DNA from: Reyranellaceae bacterium
Lineage (GTDB): Bacteria; Pseudomonadota; Alphaproteobacteria; Reyranellales; Reyranellaceae
NCBI GenBank assembly: GCA_022844045.1
Contig: JALHMM010000005.1
Span: forward strand, 1-64,000
Reading direction: 5' to 3'
Length of the DNA: 64,000 nt
The notes beneath the pieces are model-generated. The model made no database searches and was not told the DNA's origin. It saw only the letters and a list, made by a program, of their open reading frames with translations. Below, in pieces: positions 42,204 through 50,603 of this stretch (its first letter is position 1; the number at the start of each line of letters is the position of its first letter). The position numbers and the translations under genes are program-made.

Positions 42204-43589
42204 TCAGCCCATCGGCCACGGCCGTTGCGTCGGGCGATGGCATTCGTACCAGCGCGAGAGCCGCAGCACGCCGATGTCGTCGAAGCGCTTGCCGACGATC
42301 TGCAGGCCGATGGGCAAGTCATCGGCGGTGTACCCGGCGTTGATCGACGAGGCCGGCTGCTCGCCCATGTTCCACGGCACGGTGAAGCCGATGTGCTCCA
42401 GCGGCCGCGATGAGTCGTTGGTCGGGCACGGCAGCTCGGCGGCATAGGCCGGGATCGGCGCCGTGGGCGAGAGGATGTAGTCGACCGGCTGCGTCGCCGC
42501 CGTCGCCAGCCGGCGCATCTCCATCAGGCAGCCCAGCCCGCGGATGACATCGACCGACGACAGGCCGACCGCCTTGCGCGCCCAGGCGCCGATGAACGGC
42601 AGGATCGTGGCGCGCTTCTCGGGCGTGAGCTTGACGATGTCGGCCCAGGATCGCGCGCGCCAGAAATTGTCGAGGCCGTCGAAGATCTCTCGGGAGATGA
42701 AGCCCCGCATCGGCACGATGGTGGCGCCGGCGCTCTCGAACAGCCGCGCCGCCGCCTCGATGGCCGCCTTGACCGCAGGCTCGACCGGCAGGCCGAAGCC
42801 GGCATCAAGCTGCAGGCCGAGCTTTAGCCCCTTGCGGTCGCGGTCGAGATCCATCCAGGCGATATCGGCGGGCGGCAGGCTCATGTGGTCGCGCGCGTCG
42901 GGCCGCGACAGCACGCTCATCAGCAACGCCGAGTCACCGACTGTGCGCGTCATCGGACCGACGACGCGACCGAGATAGGGCGGGTCGACCGGCACGCGGC
43001 CGAGGCTGGGCTTGAGGGTGAAGATACCGTTCCAGCTCGCCGGCAGACGCACGGAGCCGCCGATATCGGTGCCCAGATGCAGCGGGCCATAGCCGGCCGC
43101 CGCCGCGGCGCCCGCGCCGGCGCTCGAGCCGCCGGGGTTCTTCGCCAGGTTCCAGGGATTGCGCGTCAGGGGATGAAAGCTGGAGAGGCCCGAGGACAGC
43201 ATGCCGTAATCGGGCATGGTGGTCTTGCCGAGGATCACCGCGCCAGCCTCGCGCACCCGCGCCGCCGGTGGCGCGTCTTCGGTGGCCGGCGTCAGATCGC
43301 TCGCCGCCGTGCCCAGCGGCACCGGCACGCCTTTGGTGGCGATGTTCTCCTTGATGGTGATCGGCACGCCGTCGAGCGCGCCTTGCGGCGTGCCCGCCTT
43401 CCAGCGCGCCTCAGCGGCCCGCGCCTGCGCCCGCGCGCCGTCGGGATCGAAGGCGTACATGGCCTTGAGCGCCGGTTCCCGGGCCTCGATGCGTGCGATC
43501 ACCGCGTCGGTGACCTCTACGGGCGACAACGTTCGGGCCTTATAGGCGTCGAGCAGCACGAGGGCGGTCAGATCAGGTAGTGCGGTCAT
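42204..43589 (-). CDS. Amidase (amidase-signature family)
   Basis: PITIKENIATKGVP, GGSSAGAGAAAAAGYGPLHLGTDIGGSVRLPASWNGIF. Confidence 0.92.
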   Translation of the reverse strand: MTALPDLTALVLLDAYKARTLSPVEVTDAVIARIEAREPALKAMYAFDPDGARAQARAAEARWKAGTPQGALDGVPITIKENIATKGVPVPLGTAASDLTPATEDAPPAARVREAGAVILGKTTMPDYGMLSSGLSSFHPLTRNPWNLAKNPGGSSAGAGAAAAAGYGPLHLGTDIGGSVRLPASWNGIFTLKPSLGRVPVDPPYLGRVVGPMTRTVGDSALLMSVLSRPDARDHMSLPPADIAWMDLDRDRKGLKLGLQLDAGFGLPVEPAVKAAIEAAARLFESAGATIVPMRGFISREIFDGLDNFWRARSWADIVKLTPEKRATILPFIGAWARKAVGLSSVDVIRGLGCLMEMRRLATAATQPVDYILSPTAPIPAYAAELPCPTNDSSRPLEHIGFTVPWNMGEQPASSINAGYTADDLPIGLQIVGKRFDDIGVLRLSRWYECHRPTQRPWPMG

Positions 43590-43598
43590 CGCGCCATC

Positions 43599-45083
43599 CT
43601 AGGGCACGCGCAGGAACACCGCATAGGGATAGGTGCGCCAGCCGACGAGATCGGTGTGACGCACGCCGATGGGCCGATCGGTCGGTCCGACCCAGCGGTC
43701 GAAGCGATAGCGCGGCGCGAGCTCGTCGCGATAGGCGTCGACGAGGAAGCTGGGCAACACGACGGCGGCATAGCGACCATCGAGCACGGCCTGGTCGCTG
43801 GCCGCGAGGATCTCGGCGTACCAGCGCTCACCCCGGAGATAGCTGAGATCGTTGGTGGCGAAGGACTCCGCACCCGTCACCGCATCGACCCAGTAGCCAT
43901 CGCCTGGCAGGAACAACGGCCGCGGCAGCGCGCGCAGCTCACCGCGAATGGCCGCGACATCGGCGGCGCCGGTCGCTGGCGGCAGGAAGGCGCGCGGGTC
44001 ATAGGCCAGCAAGGCGAGCTGCGCCATCATCAGCGCCGGCACGTGGACATGACCCAGCCTGCTACGCGACACGGCGGCCAGGCGCGGCGCCAGACGATGA
44101 GCGGCGACCGCCAAGGCGAGCGACACGCCCGCCATCGCCGCGATCAACGCGTTGACGTGCCCGCCCTGGTGCAGGCGGCCAAGCCACGACGACGCCAGCA
44201 GGGCCGCGACGAGGAAAACAACCAGCGCCTCCTGCGACGACGCACGCTCGGTAGCGCGTCTTGGCCACAGCACGACCGCCGCCACGACGAGCAAGGCCGG
44301 CCACACCGGCCGCAGATCCGACAGCGGAAAGCCGCCCAGCGCCGACCAACGCCACGGCACGGCCAGTGGAATGCGGATGACATAGGTGGCGAACCATCCA
44401 TCGGTCGACAGGGTCAGCCAGGCTCCCAGTCCGAGGCCCACGGCCGCGGTCACCCCGACCAGCGGCAGAAGCAGGTCGCGGCGATAGAGCATGGTCCAGA
44501 TGCCGGCGGCCACGACGACGATCAGCATGTTCTGCTTGGTGAAGACGGTCGCCACCAGCAACAGCCCGGCGATACCGGCGCCGCGCCAACTGGCCATGCG
44601 CGACAACGCGATGGCGGCCGCCAGCGCCAGCGCCGTCGCCGGGCCGTCGACCAAGCCGACGATGGCGCGCCCCTGTGCGATGGCGAATGTCGCGGCGTAG
44701 AGGCCGGCAGCCAGCACGCCGTGCCGCCAATCGCCGGTGAGCCGACGCGCGAGATCGAACAGGCAGGCCATCGCGCCGACCAGCGCCAGCGCCGAGACGA
44801 TGCGCGCCGCCGTCAGGTCGAGGCCGACGACGCCACCGACCGCCGCTGTCGCCCACCAGAATCCCGGCGCATAGAGCAGCGGCGTGAACAGCACATCCGG
44901 AGGGCCATAGACCGGCGCCCCCTGATGCCAGCGCCGCGCGTGGTCGAGCAGCGCCGCCTCGAAGCCGTGCAGCTCCGCGCCATAGGGCAACTGCCGAACT
45001 ACGATCCACGCCAGCATGGCGATGGCCAGCAGCGGCAGGGCGACGAACGCCACGCCCTCGAGCCAGCGGCGCCAGATCGGCAT
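43599..45083 (-). CDS. Multi-spanning membrane protein, GT39/ArnT-like glycosyltransferase-type
   Basis: Hydrophobic, YGPPDVLFTPLLYAPGFWWATAAVGG, multiple TM segments. Confidence 0.65.
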   Translation of the reverse strand: MPIWRRWLEGVAFVALPLLAIAMLAWIVVRQLPYGAELHGFEAALLDHARRWHQGAPVYGPPDVLFTPLLYAPGFWWATAAVGGVVGLDLTAARIVSALALVGAMACLFDLARRLTGDWRHGVLAAGLYAATFAIAQGRAIVGLVDGPATALALAAAIALSRMASWRGAGIAGLLLVATVFTKQNMLIVVVAAGIWTMLYRRDLLLPLVGVTAAVGLGLGAWLTLSTDGWFATYVIRIPLAVPWRWSALGGFPLSDLRPVWPALLVVAAVVLWPRRATERASSQEALVVFLVAALLASSWLGRLHQGGHVNALIAAMAGVSLALAVAAHRLAPRLAAVSRSRLGHVHVPALMMAQLALLAYDPRAFLPPATGAADVAAIRGELRALPRPLFLPGDGYWVDAVTGAESFATNDLSYLRGERWYAEILAASDQAVLDGRYAAVVLPSFLVDAYRDELAPRYRFDRWVGPTDRPIGVRHTDLVGWRTYPYAVFLRVP

Positions 45084-45097
45084 GCGCTATGTCGTTT

Positions 45098-45272
45098 CGC
45101 CTTCTCCCCGCGAAGGCGGAGAGAAGGTGCCCGAAGGGCGGATGAGGGGCTTCGCGCCGCCTCGATAACCACCGCTGAAGTCGTTGCGCGAAAGCCCCTC
45201 ATCCGCCTCGCTGTCGCTGGGCACGCTTTCCCTCGGGGCCGTCCGCGGCCCCTGACCTTCGCGGGGAGAAGG
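45098..45272. repeat. Intergenic inverted repeat, divergent REPIN-like element
   Basis: CGCCTTCTCCCCGCGAAGGCGGAGAGAAGGTGCCCGAAGGGCGGATGAGGGGC ... GCCCCTCATCCGCC ... GACCTTCGCGGGGAGAAGG. Confidence 0.7.
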
Positions 45273-45274
45273 AC

Positions 45275-46030
45275 TCATTGCACGAACTCCTCGGCCTCGC
45301 CGCCCATCTCCAGCAGGAAGGCCTGCAACTCGCCCGAGGCGCTGGCCAGCCGCGCATCGTCGGTGCCGCGCAGCACGAGCTGCACGCTGGGCCGGCCGTT
45401 GCGGAAGCCGGGATAGGAGCCGATGTCGATATCGTCGTAGCGCCGCTGCAGCGCGCCCAGCTTTTCGGCGATCAGGCCCTCGGGCTGGTTGGTGCGCACG
45501 GTGCGGCTGAGCATCGGCTTGCCGCCGACAAGGCGATGCCTCATGGCGTCGAACATACCCTCGACGATGCGCGGAATGCCGGCGAAGGTGAACACGTTCT
45601 CCATCTGGAAGCCGGGCGCCACCGACACCGGATTGTCGACCAGCACGCCGCCGTGCGGCACCCGCGCCATGCGCCGGCGCGCCGCGGTGAACAGCGCCGC
45701 ATCGCCATAGTAGCGGGTCATGCGATCGATCGCCTCTGGGTGCTCGGAGATGCCGACGCCGAAGGCCTTGGCGATGCAGTCGGCGGTGATGTCGTCGTGC
45801 GTCGGCCCGATGCCGCCCGTCGTGAAGACATAGTCGAACTTGCGGCGCACCTCGTTGACGGTCTCGACGATGCGCTCCTCGATATCGGGGATCACCCGGC
45901 ACTCCATGACCCGCACGCCCAGCTTGCCCAGCTCGGTGGCGAGAAAGGCGATGTTGGCGTCCTTGGTGCGGCCCGACAGGATCTCGTTGCCGATGACCAG
46001 AATGCAGGCGGTGACGATCTTCTCGGACAT
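45275..46030 (-). CDS. Competence/damage-inducible protein A family (CinA-like, molybdopterin-binding domain)
   Basis: ACILVIGNEILSGRTKDANIAFLATELGKLGV; VFTTGGIGPTHDDITADCIAKAF. Confidence 0.9.
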   Translation of the reverse strand: MSEKIVTACILVIGNEILSGRTKDANIAFLATELGKLGVRVMECRVIPDIEERIVETVNEVRRKFDYVFTTGGIGPTHDDITADCIAKAFGVGISEHPEAIDRMTRYYGDAALFTAARRRMARVPHGGVLVDNPVSVAPGFQMENVFTFAGIPRIVEGMFDAMRHRLVGGKPMLSRTVRTNQPEGLIAEKLGALQRRYDDIDIGSYPGFRNGRPSVQLVLRGTDDARLASASGELQAFLLEMGGEAEEFVQ

Positions 46031-46151
46031 CGGGGACTCGGGGGCTCTTGCGGGGGCTCATGCGGACGGCCGGCCCACCATAGCCAAGGCGGGCGCGCAG
46101 GGCAGCCCCCACCCCTTGCCTGCCGCAGGCGGCGGTGCCAAATAGGACCGC

Positions 46152-46982
46152 ATGATGTTCCGGATGGAGAAAGCGGCGATGGACGATTACTGGCGGCAGG
46201 ACGAGCGCCAGATCAAGATCCATGCGCCCGAGGATTTCGAGGGCATGCGCAAGGCCGGCAGGCTCGCCGCCGAGACGCTGGACATGCTCGTGCCGCTGGT
46301 CGTGGCAGGGGTCACCACCGAACATCTCGACAAGGTCTGCCACGATTTCATCGTCGGCCACGGCGCCGTGCCCGCGCCGCTGGGCTATCGCGGCTTTCCC
46401 AAGTCGATTTGCACTTCGATCAACCACGTCGTCTGCCACGGCATTCCGGGCGACCGGGTACTGGTCGACGGTGACGTCCTGAACATCGACGTCACGGTGA
46501 TTCTCGATGGCTGGTACGGCGACACCAGCCGCATGTTCTATGTCGGCGAGCCCAAGCTGCTGGCGCGCCGGCTGAGCGACACCACGCATGAGGCGATGAT
46601 GCGTGGCATCGCCGCCGTTAAGCCCGGTGCGCGGTTGGGCGACATCGGCCATGCCATCCAGACATTCGCCGAGGCCAGCCGCTTCTCCGTGGTGCGCGAT
46701 TTCTGCGGCCATGGCCTGGGCCGCATCTTCCACGACGCGCCCAACATCCTGCACTACGGCGTCGCCGGCACCGGCCCGGTGCTGAAGCCCGGCATGTTCT
46801 TCACCGTCGAGCCGATGATCAACGCCGGCCGCTATGAGGTGAAGATCCTGGGCGACGGCTGGACGGCGGTGACCAAGGACCGCTCGCTCTCGGCGCAGTT
46901 CGAGCATTCCTGCGGCGTCACCGAGACCGGAGTCGAGATCTTCACGCTGTCACCCAAGGGCCTGCACAAGCCACCCTACTGA
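46152..46982 (+). CDS. map: Type I methionyl aminopeptidase
   Basis: IKIHAPEDFEGMRKAGRLAAETLDML; SINHVVCHGIPGDRVLVDGDVLNIDVTVI; CGHGLGRIFHDAPNILHYG. Confidence 0.95.
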   Translation: MMFRMEKAAMDDYWRQDERQIKIHAPEDFEGMRKAGRLAAETLDMLVPLVVAGVTTEHLDKVCHDFIVGHGAVPAPLGYRGFPKSICTSINHVVCHGIPGDRVLVDGDVLNIDVTVILDGWYGDTSRMFYVGEPKLLARRLSDTTHEAMMRGIAAVKPGARLGDIGHAIQTFAEASRFSVVRDFCGHGLGRIFHDAPNILHYGVAGTGPVLKPGMFFTVEPMINAGRYEVKILGDGWTAVTKDRSLSAQFEHSCGVTETGVEIFTLSPKGLHKPPY

Positions 46983-46992
46983 GCGCCGCGAC

Positions 46993-47946
46993 TCAATCGA
47001 GCTGGATCCCAAGCGGCGGCAATACCTTCTTATAGCGCTCGATCTCGCTCACGACATACGCGTGGAATTCCGCCGGCGGCGTGCCGACAAGCTCGCCGCC
47101 GGTGTCGCGCAGGTAGGTCTCGAATACCTTCTCGCGAGCGGCCTTCATGATGCTCTGGTGGAGCTGCTCGGTGGTGGCCACCGGCAGGCCCGCCGGTCCC
47201 CAGAAGCCCGACCAGCCCGGAATATGGGCGTCGATGCCGTACTCGCCGAAGGTCGGCGAGTCGGGCTGGAGTGGCATGCGCGTGGCGCTCGAAATGCCGA
47301 GCATGCGCAGCCTGCCGGCCTGCAAGTAGGGCATCACCAGCGACGGCGAGACGAAGAACGAGTCGATCGTGCCGGCCAGCGCGTCGTTGATCGGCGTCGC
47401 CTTGTACGGGACATGGACGAGCTGGATCTTCGCGCTACGGCAGAACAGCTCGCCCACGACATGGGTCGTGTTGCCGATGCCCGAGGAGCCATAGGTGATC
47501 TTGCCGGGCTCGGCGCGCGCCGCGGCGAGGAACTGATCCATGGTCTTGAAGCGCGAGTCGCCGGATACCATCAGGCCGAAGCCTTGCGAGCGCGACAGCA
47601 GCGTGATCGCCGTGAAGTCCGCCACCGGATCGTAGGGCAGCTTGCGCATCAGCACCGCGTTGGTGGTGTGTCCGCCCGTCGTGTAGAGCACCGTCGAGCC
47701 GTCGGGCTTGGCGCGCGCTACCTCCTGCGTGCCGATCGACGTGCCGCCGCCCGGCTTGTTGTCGACCATGACGGTGCGGCCTGTCGCGATCCGGAACGCC
47801 TCGGCGAAGACGCGCATGGTGTTGTCGGTGCCCGAGCCCGCGCCGAACGGCACAACGATACGCAACCTGCTGTCCTGCGCGCGAAGGGGCGCGGATGCCA
47901 AACCGGCGACAGCGCCCACGATGGCGGCACGTCTCAATATGCGCAT
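46993..47946 (-). CDS. Tripartite tricarboxylate transporter substrate-binding protein (TctC/Bug)
   Basis: LRIVVPFGAGSGTDNTMR, MVDNKPGGGTSIGTQEVARAKPDG, LVHVPYKATPINDALAG. Confidence 0.92.
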   Translation of the reverse strand: MRILRRAAIVGAVAGLASAPLRAQDSRLRIVVPFGAGSGTDNTMRVFAEAFRIATGRTVMVDNKPGGGTSIGTQEVARAKPDGSTVLYTTGGHTTNAVLMRKLPYDPVADFTAITLLSRSQGFGLMVSGDSRFKTMDQFLAAARAEPGKITYGSSGIGNTTHVVGELFCRSAKIQLVHVPYKATPINDALAGTIDSFFVSPSLVMPYLQAGRLRMLGISSATRMPLQPDSPTFGEYGIDAHIPGWSGFWGPAGLPVATTEQLHQSIMKAAREKVFETYLRDTGGELVGTPPAEFHAYVVSEIERYKKVLPPLGIQLD

Positions 47947-48087
47947 GGCCTGGCCCCCGCTCCGCGATCGCGTAAGCGCTCAAAGGCTTCCATAGGCATA
48001 TCTGCCGGTCAACGGCGGGCTCAGTCTCCTCGACAGGCCCTGACCCAGCCAGTAGCTGACCAAGGTATCGTTACCCAATTGTCTGAA

Positions 48088-48576
48088 TCAGAGTGGCGGA
48101 TGATTCATCGCGTAGGCCACGACCTGCATCAGCATCTGACGATGCGAATCGGTAACCGGGTGTTGCGCGTCCGTGCCCGGCCAAGCGTGGTAATGGCCGT
48201 TGGCTAGGCCGGGGGCCAGGATGCTACCGGAGGCAGGAAGCCCGACGACCGGCCAGTGGTCGAAATCGTACCAGGCTCGGCCCTTGAATCCTGCCGGGAA
48301 GGGCAAGTACACGCCGAATGTCGCGACGTGACCATAGTCGAGGTCGGTCGCCACGCCGCCATTTGGCACCACGCTGGATCCGGACTGTGCGTAGCTGTGC
48401 ATCGTCGGATATGCGTTGTCCTTGGGCGGGAACCAGAACACCAGGGTCCTGTTGTTGTCGAGTGTCGCTTTCGGCAAGTGCGATTTGCGTAGCACCGGCG
48501 GATAGACGCCATGCTGAAACTTGAAGTCCCTCCCGCAGAAGAACTGGGCGTCGGAGAGGTCGTAGTCGTGCGCCAT
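48088..48576 (-). CDS. Hypothetical protein
   Basis: Start MAHDYDLSDAQFFCGRDFKFQHGVYPPVL; coding-like composition, no recognised family. Confidence 0.6.
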   Translation of the reverse strand: MAHDYDLSDAQFFCGRDFKFQHGVYPPVLRKSHLPKATLDNNRTLVFWFPPKDNAYPTMHSYAQSGSSVVPNGGVATDLDYGHVATFGVYLPFPAGFKGRAWYDFDHWPVVGLPASGSILAPGLANGHYHAWPGTDAQHPVTDSHRQMLMQVVAYAMNHPPL

Positions 48577-48731
48577 AGCGCTCCCCCCATCAATCGATCC
48601 GATATGTGTACTATACAAGAAATACAATCCTCAATTGCCCGGTGAATGCGACACGATCGCCACAGGAGCCGCCCTTTTCTCGCCGCATAGGTGCATAAAC
48701 TCGTCAGCGCAATCTGGGAGGGGGACCCGGT

Positions 48732-49736
48732 ATGGCGCAGAAGCGGAGGGCAGCAACGGCCGTGCAGGAGATGGACGAGGCGCCTGCGCTGCCCTCACCT
48801 GCCACCGTAACCGCCGACCACGCCCTGCTCGCCCTGATCGCCGCCGGCTTGAACTTGCGGCAGGGCAAGACCCGCGACGGCGCCGAGGTCTGGCGCATCG
48901 GCGGCAACACGCTGGCGCATCGCGAGGCCTTGCGCGAGGCCGGCGGCACCTGGAACCGGCTCGAGCAGGTCTGGGAGTTCGCCGGCGACGATCCGACCGC
49001 CGCGGTCGCCCGCGCGCTGGCGGCGAAGCCAGCTTCCCTCGGCCACAACTCGAAGGACGCCGCAGAGCGGCCGCACTACCACGGCCATCGCCAGCGCGTG
49101 CGCGATCGCGCGCTCGGCTCGGGACTCGACGGCTTCCAGGATTACGAGCTGCTCGAATTGCTGCTGTTCTACGGCATCGAGCGCATCGACACCAAGCCGA
49201 TCGCCAAGAAGCTGCTGGAGCGCTTCGGCACCTTGGGCGACGTCTTCGCCGCCGACGCCGAGCTGCTCAAGGAATTCGACATCGACCAGCGCACCCTCGT
49301 CCTGCTGCGAGCGCTGCGCGAGAGCGGCGCGCGGCTGGCGCGACGCGAGGTGGTCGACCGACCGGTGATCGCCTCCTGGCAGAAGCTGATCGACTACTGC
49401 CACGCCGCGCTGGCGCACGAGAAGACCGAGCGCTTCAACATCCTCTTCCTCGATCGCAAGAACGTGCTGATCGCCGACGAGACACAGCAGAGGGGCACGG
49501 TCGATCACACGCCGGTCTATCCGCGCGAGGTCGCCAAGCGCGCCCTGCAGCTCGACGCCTCGGCGATCATCATGGTGCACAACCACCCCTCCGGTGATCC
49601 GACACCGTCACGGGCCGATATCGAGATGACGAAAGAGGTGAAGACGGCGCTCAAGGCGGTCGGCATCGAGCTGCACGACCACCTGGTGATCGGGCGTAAG
49701 GCCAACGCCAGCTTCAGGAGCCTGGGGCTGCTCTAG
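48732..49736 (+). CDS. radC: RadC family (JAB-domain) DNA repair-like protein with extra N-terminal domain
   Basis: HGHRQRVRDRALGSGLDGFQDYELLELLLFYGI; IIMVHNHPSGDPTPSRADIEMTK. Confidence 0.9.
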   Translation: MAQKRRAATAVQEMDEAPALPSPATVTADHALLALIAAGLNLRQGKTRDGAEVWRIGGNTLAHREALREAGGTWNRLEQVWEFAGDDPTAAVARALAAKPASLGHNSKDAAERPHYHGHRQRVRDRALGSGLDGFQDYELLELLLFYGIERIDTKPIAKKLLERFGTLGDVFAADAELLKEFDIDQRTLVLLRALRESGARLARREVVDRPVIASWQKLIDYCHAALAHEKTERFNILFLDRKNVLIADETQQRGTVDHTPVYPREVAKRALQLDASAIIMVHNHPSGDPTPSRADIEMTKEVKTALKAVGIELHDHLVIGRKANASFRSLGLL

Positions 49737-49792
49737 ACATCCAATTCTTGAAAATGATTGCCAAGGCGGGCGTGCGTGACCACATTTCACGC

Positions 49793-50587
49793 ATGCCCAA
49801 GTTCCTTCGCATCGGAGTCCACCAGTCGAACGTGTCTGGATACACGTCGAAGGCATGGTGTATTCGCCGGGTTGGCCCGACGGTTTTCCTGAAGTGGGGC
49901 GCTGTCGAGGTTCGCGGCGTGGGCGATGGACGAAAGGTCTACTGGACCATTCCACCGCGCGAGAAAACGGTTCGTTGCGGCGCGGCGCAGGCTGCCAAGG
50001 ACTATGTAAGTAGCGCGATCGCACGGCGGCGCAGCCACCGCTATGAACCGCTGACTGGAAGCATCGCCATCAAGCGCCGATCGATCAATCGTGGTGCCGA
50101 CCTCGAACAGGTGCTGGCCACGATCCTGGTTGTCGACATTGTCCGGTCCACGGAAAAAGCCGCGCGGCTCGGCGATGCGCGCTGGACTCAGGTGATGAAG
50201 CACTACTACGCCGCCGCCCGCAAAGAGCTGAAGACATGGCGCGGCAAGGAAGTCGTGACGACGGGGGACGGACTGCTCGCGACATTCGAGGCGCCGGCGG
50301 CGGCGATCCCGTGCGCGACCGCGATCCGCGCGGCTGTGCGCACGCTCGGGCTGGAGATCAGGGTGGGGCTCCACGTTGGCGAATACGAGGCGGGCGGATC
50401 CGATGTGATCGGCCTCGCCTTCCACATCGGCGCACGGGTCGCCGCGAAAGCGCGCGCTGGCGAAGTTCTGGTCTCACGCCCGGTCAAGGACCTGATGTCA
50501 GAGTCTGAGTTCCTGTTCAAGGATCGCGGCGTTCACCAGCTCAAAGGCATGCCGAAGCGGTGGCGCCTTTACCGAGTCGATTCGTAG
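49793..50587 (+). CDS. Class III adenylate/guanylate cyclase domain protein with WGR-like N-terminus
   Basis: TILVVDIVRSTEKAARLGDARWTQVMKHYYAAARKELKTWRGKEVVTTGDGLLATFEAP (cyclase); TVFLKWGAVEVRG... N-terminal. Confidence 0.8.
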   Translation: MPKFLRIGVHQSNVSGYTSKAWCIRRVGPTVFLKWGAVEVRGVGDGRKVYWTIPPREKTVRCGAAQAAKDYVSSAIARRRSHRYEPLTGSIAIKRRSINRGADLEQVLATILVVDIVRSTEKAARLGDARWTQVMKHYYAAARKELKTWRGKEVVTTGDGLLATFEAPAAAIPCATAIRAAVRTLGLEIRVGLHVGEYEAGGSDVIGLAFHIGARVAAKARAGEVLVSRPVKDLMSESEFLFKDRGVHQLKGMPKRWRLYRVDS

Positions 50588-50603
50588 ACGGCCAACGCTG
50601 CTC

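Noticed and set aside
43656-45416. 586-aa plus-strand ORF antisense to the membrane glycosyltransferase-like gene
   Set aside because: Gln/Arg/His-rich shadow ORF with no recognisable domains; the opposite strand encodes a coherent membrane protein
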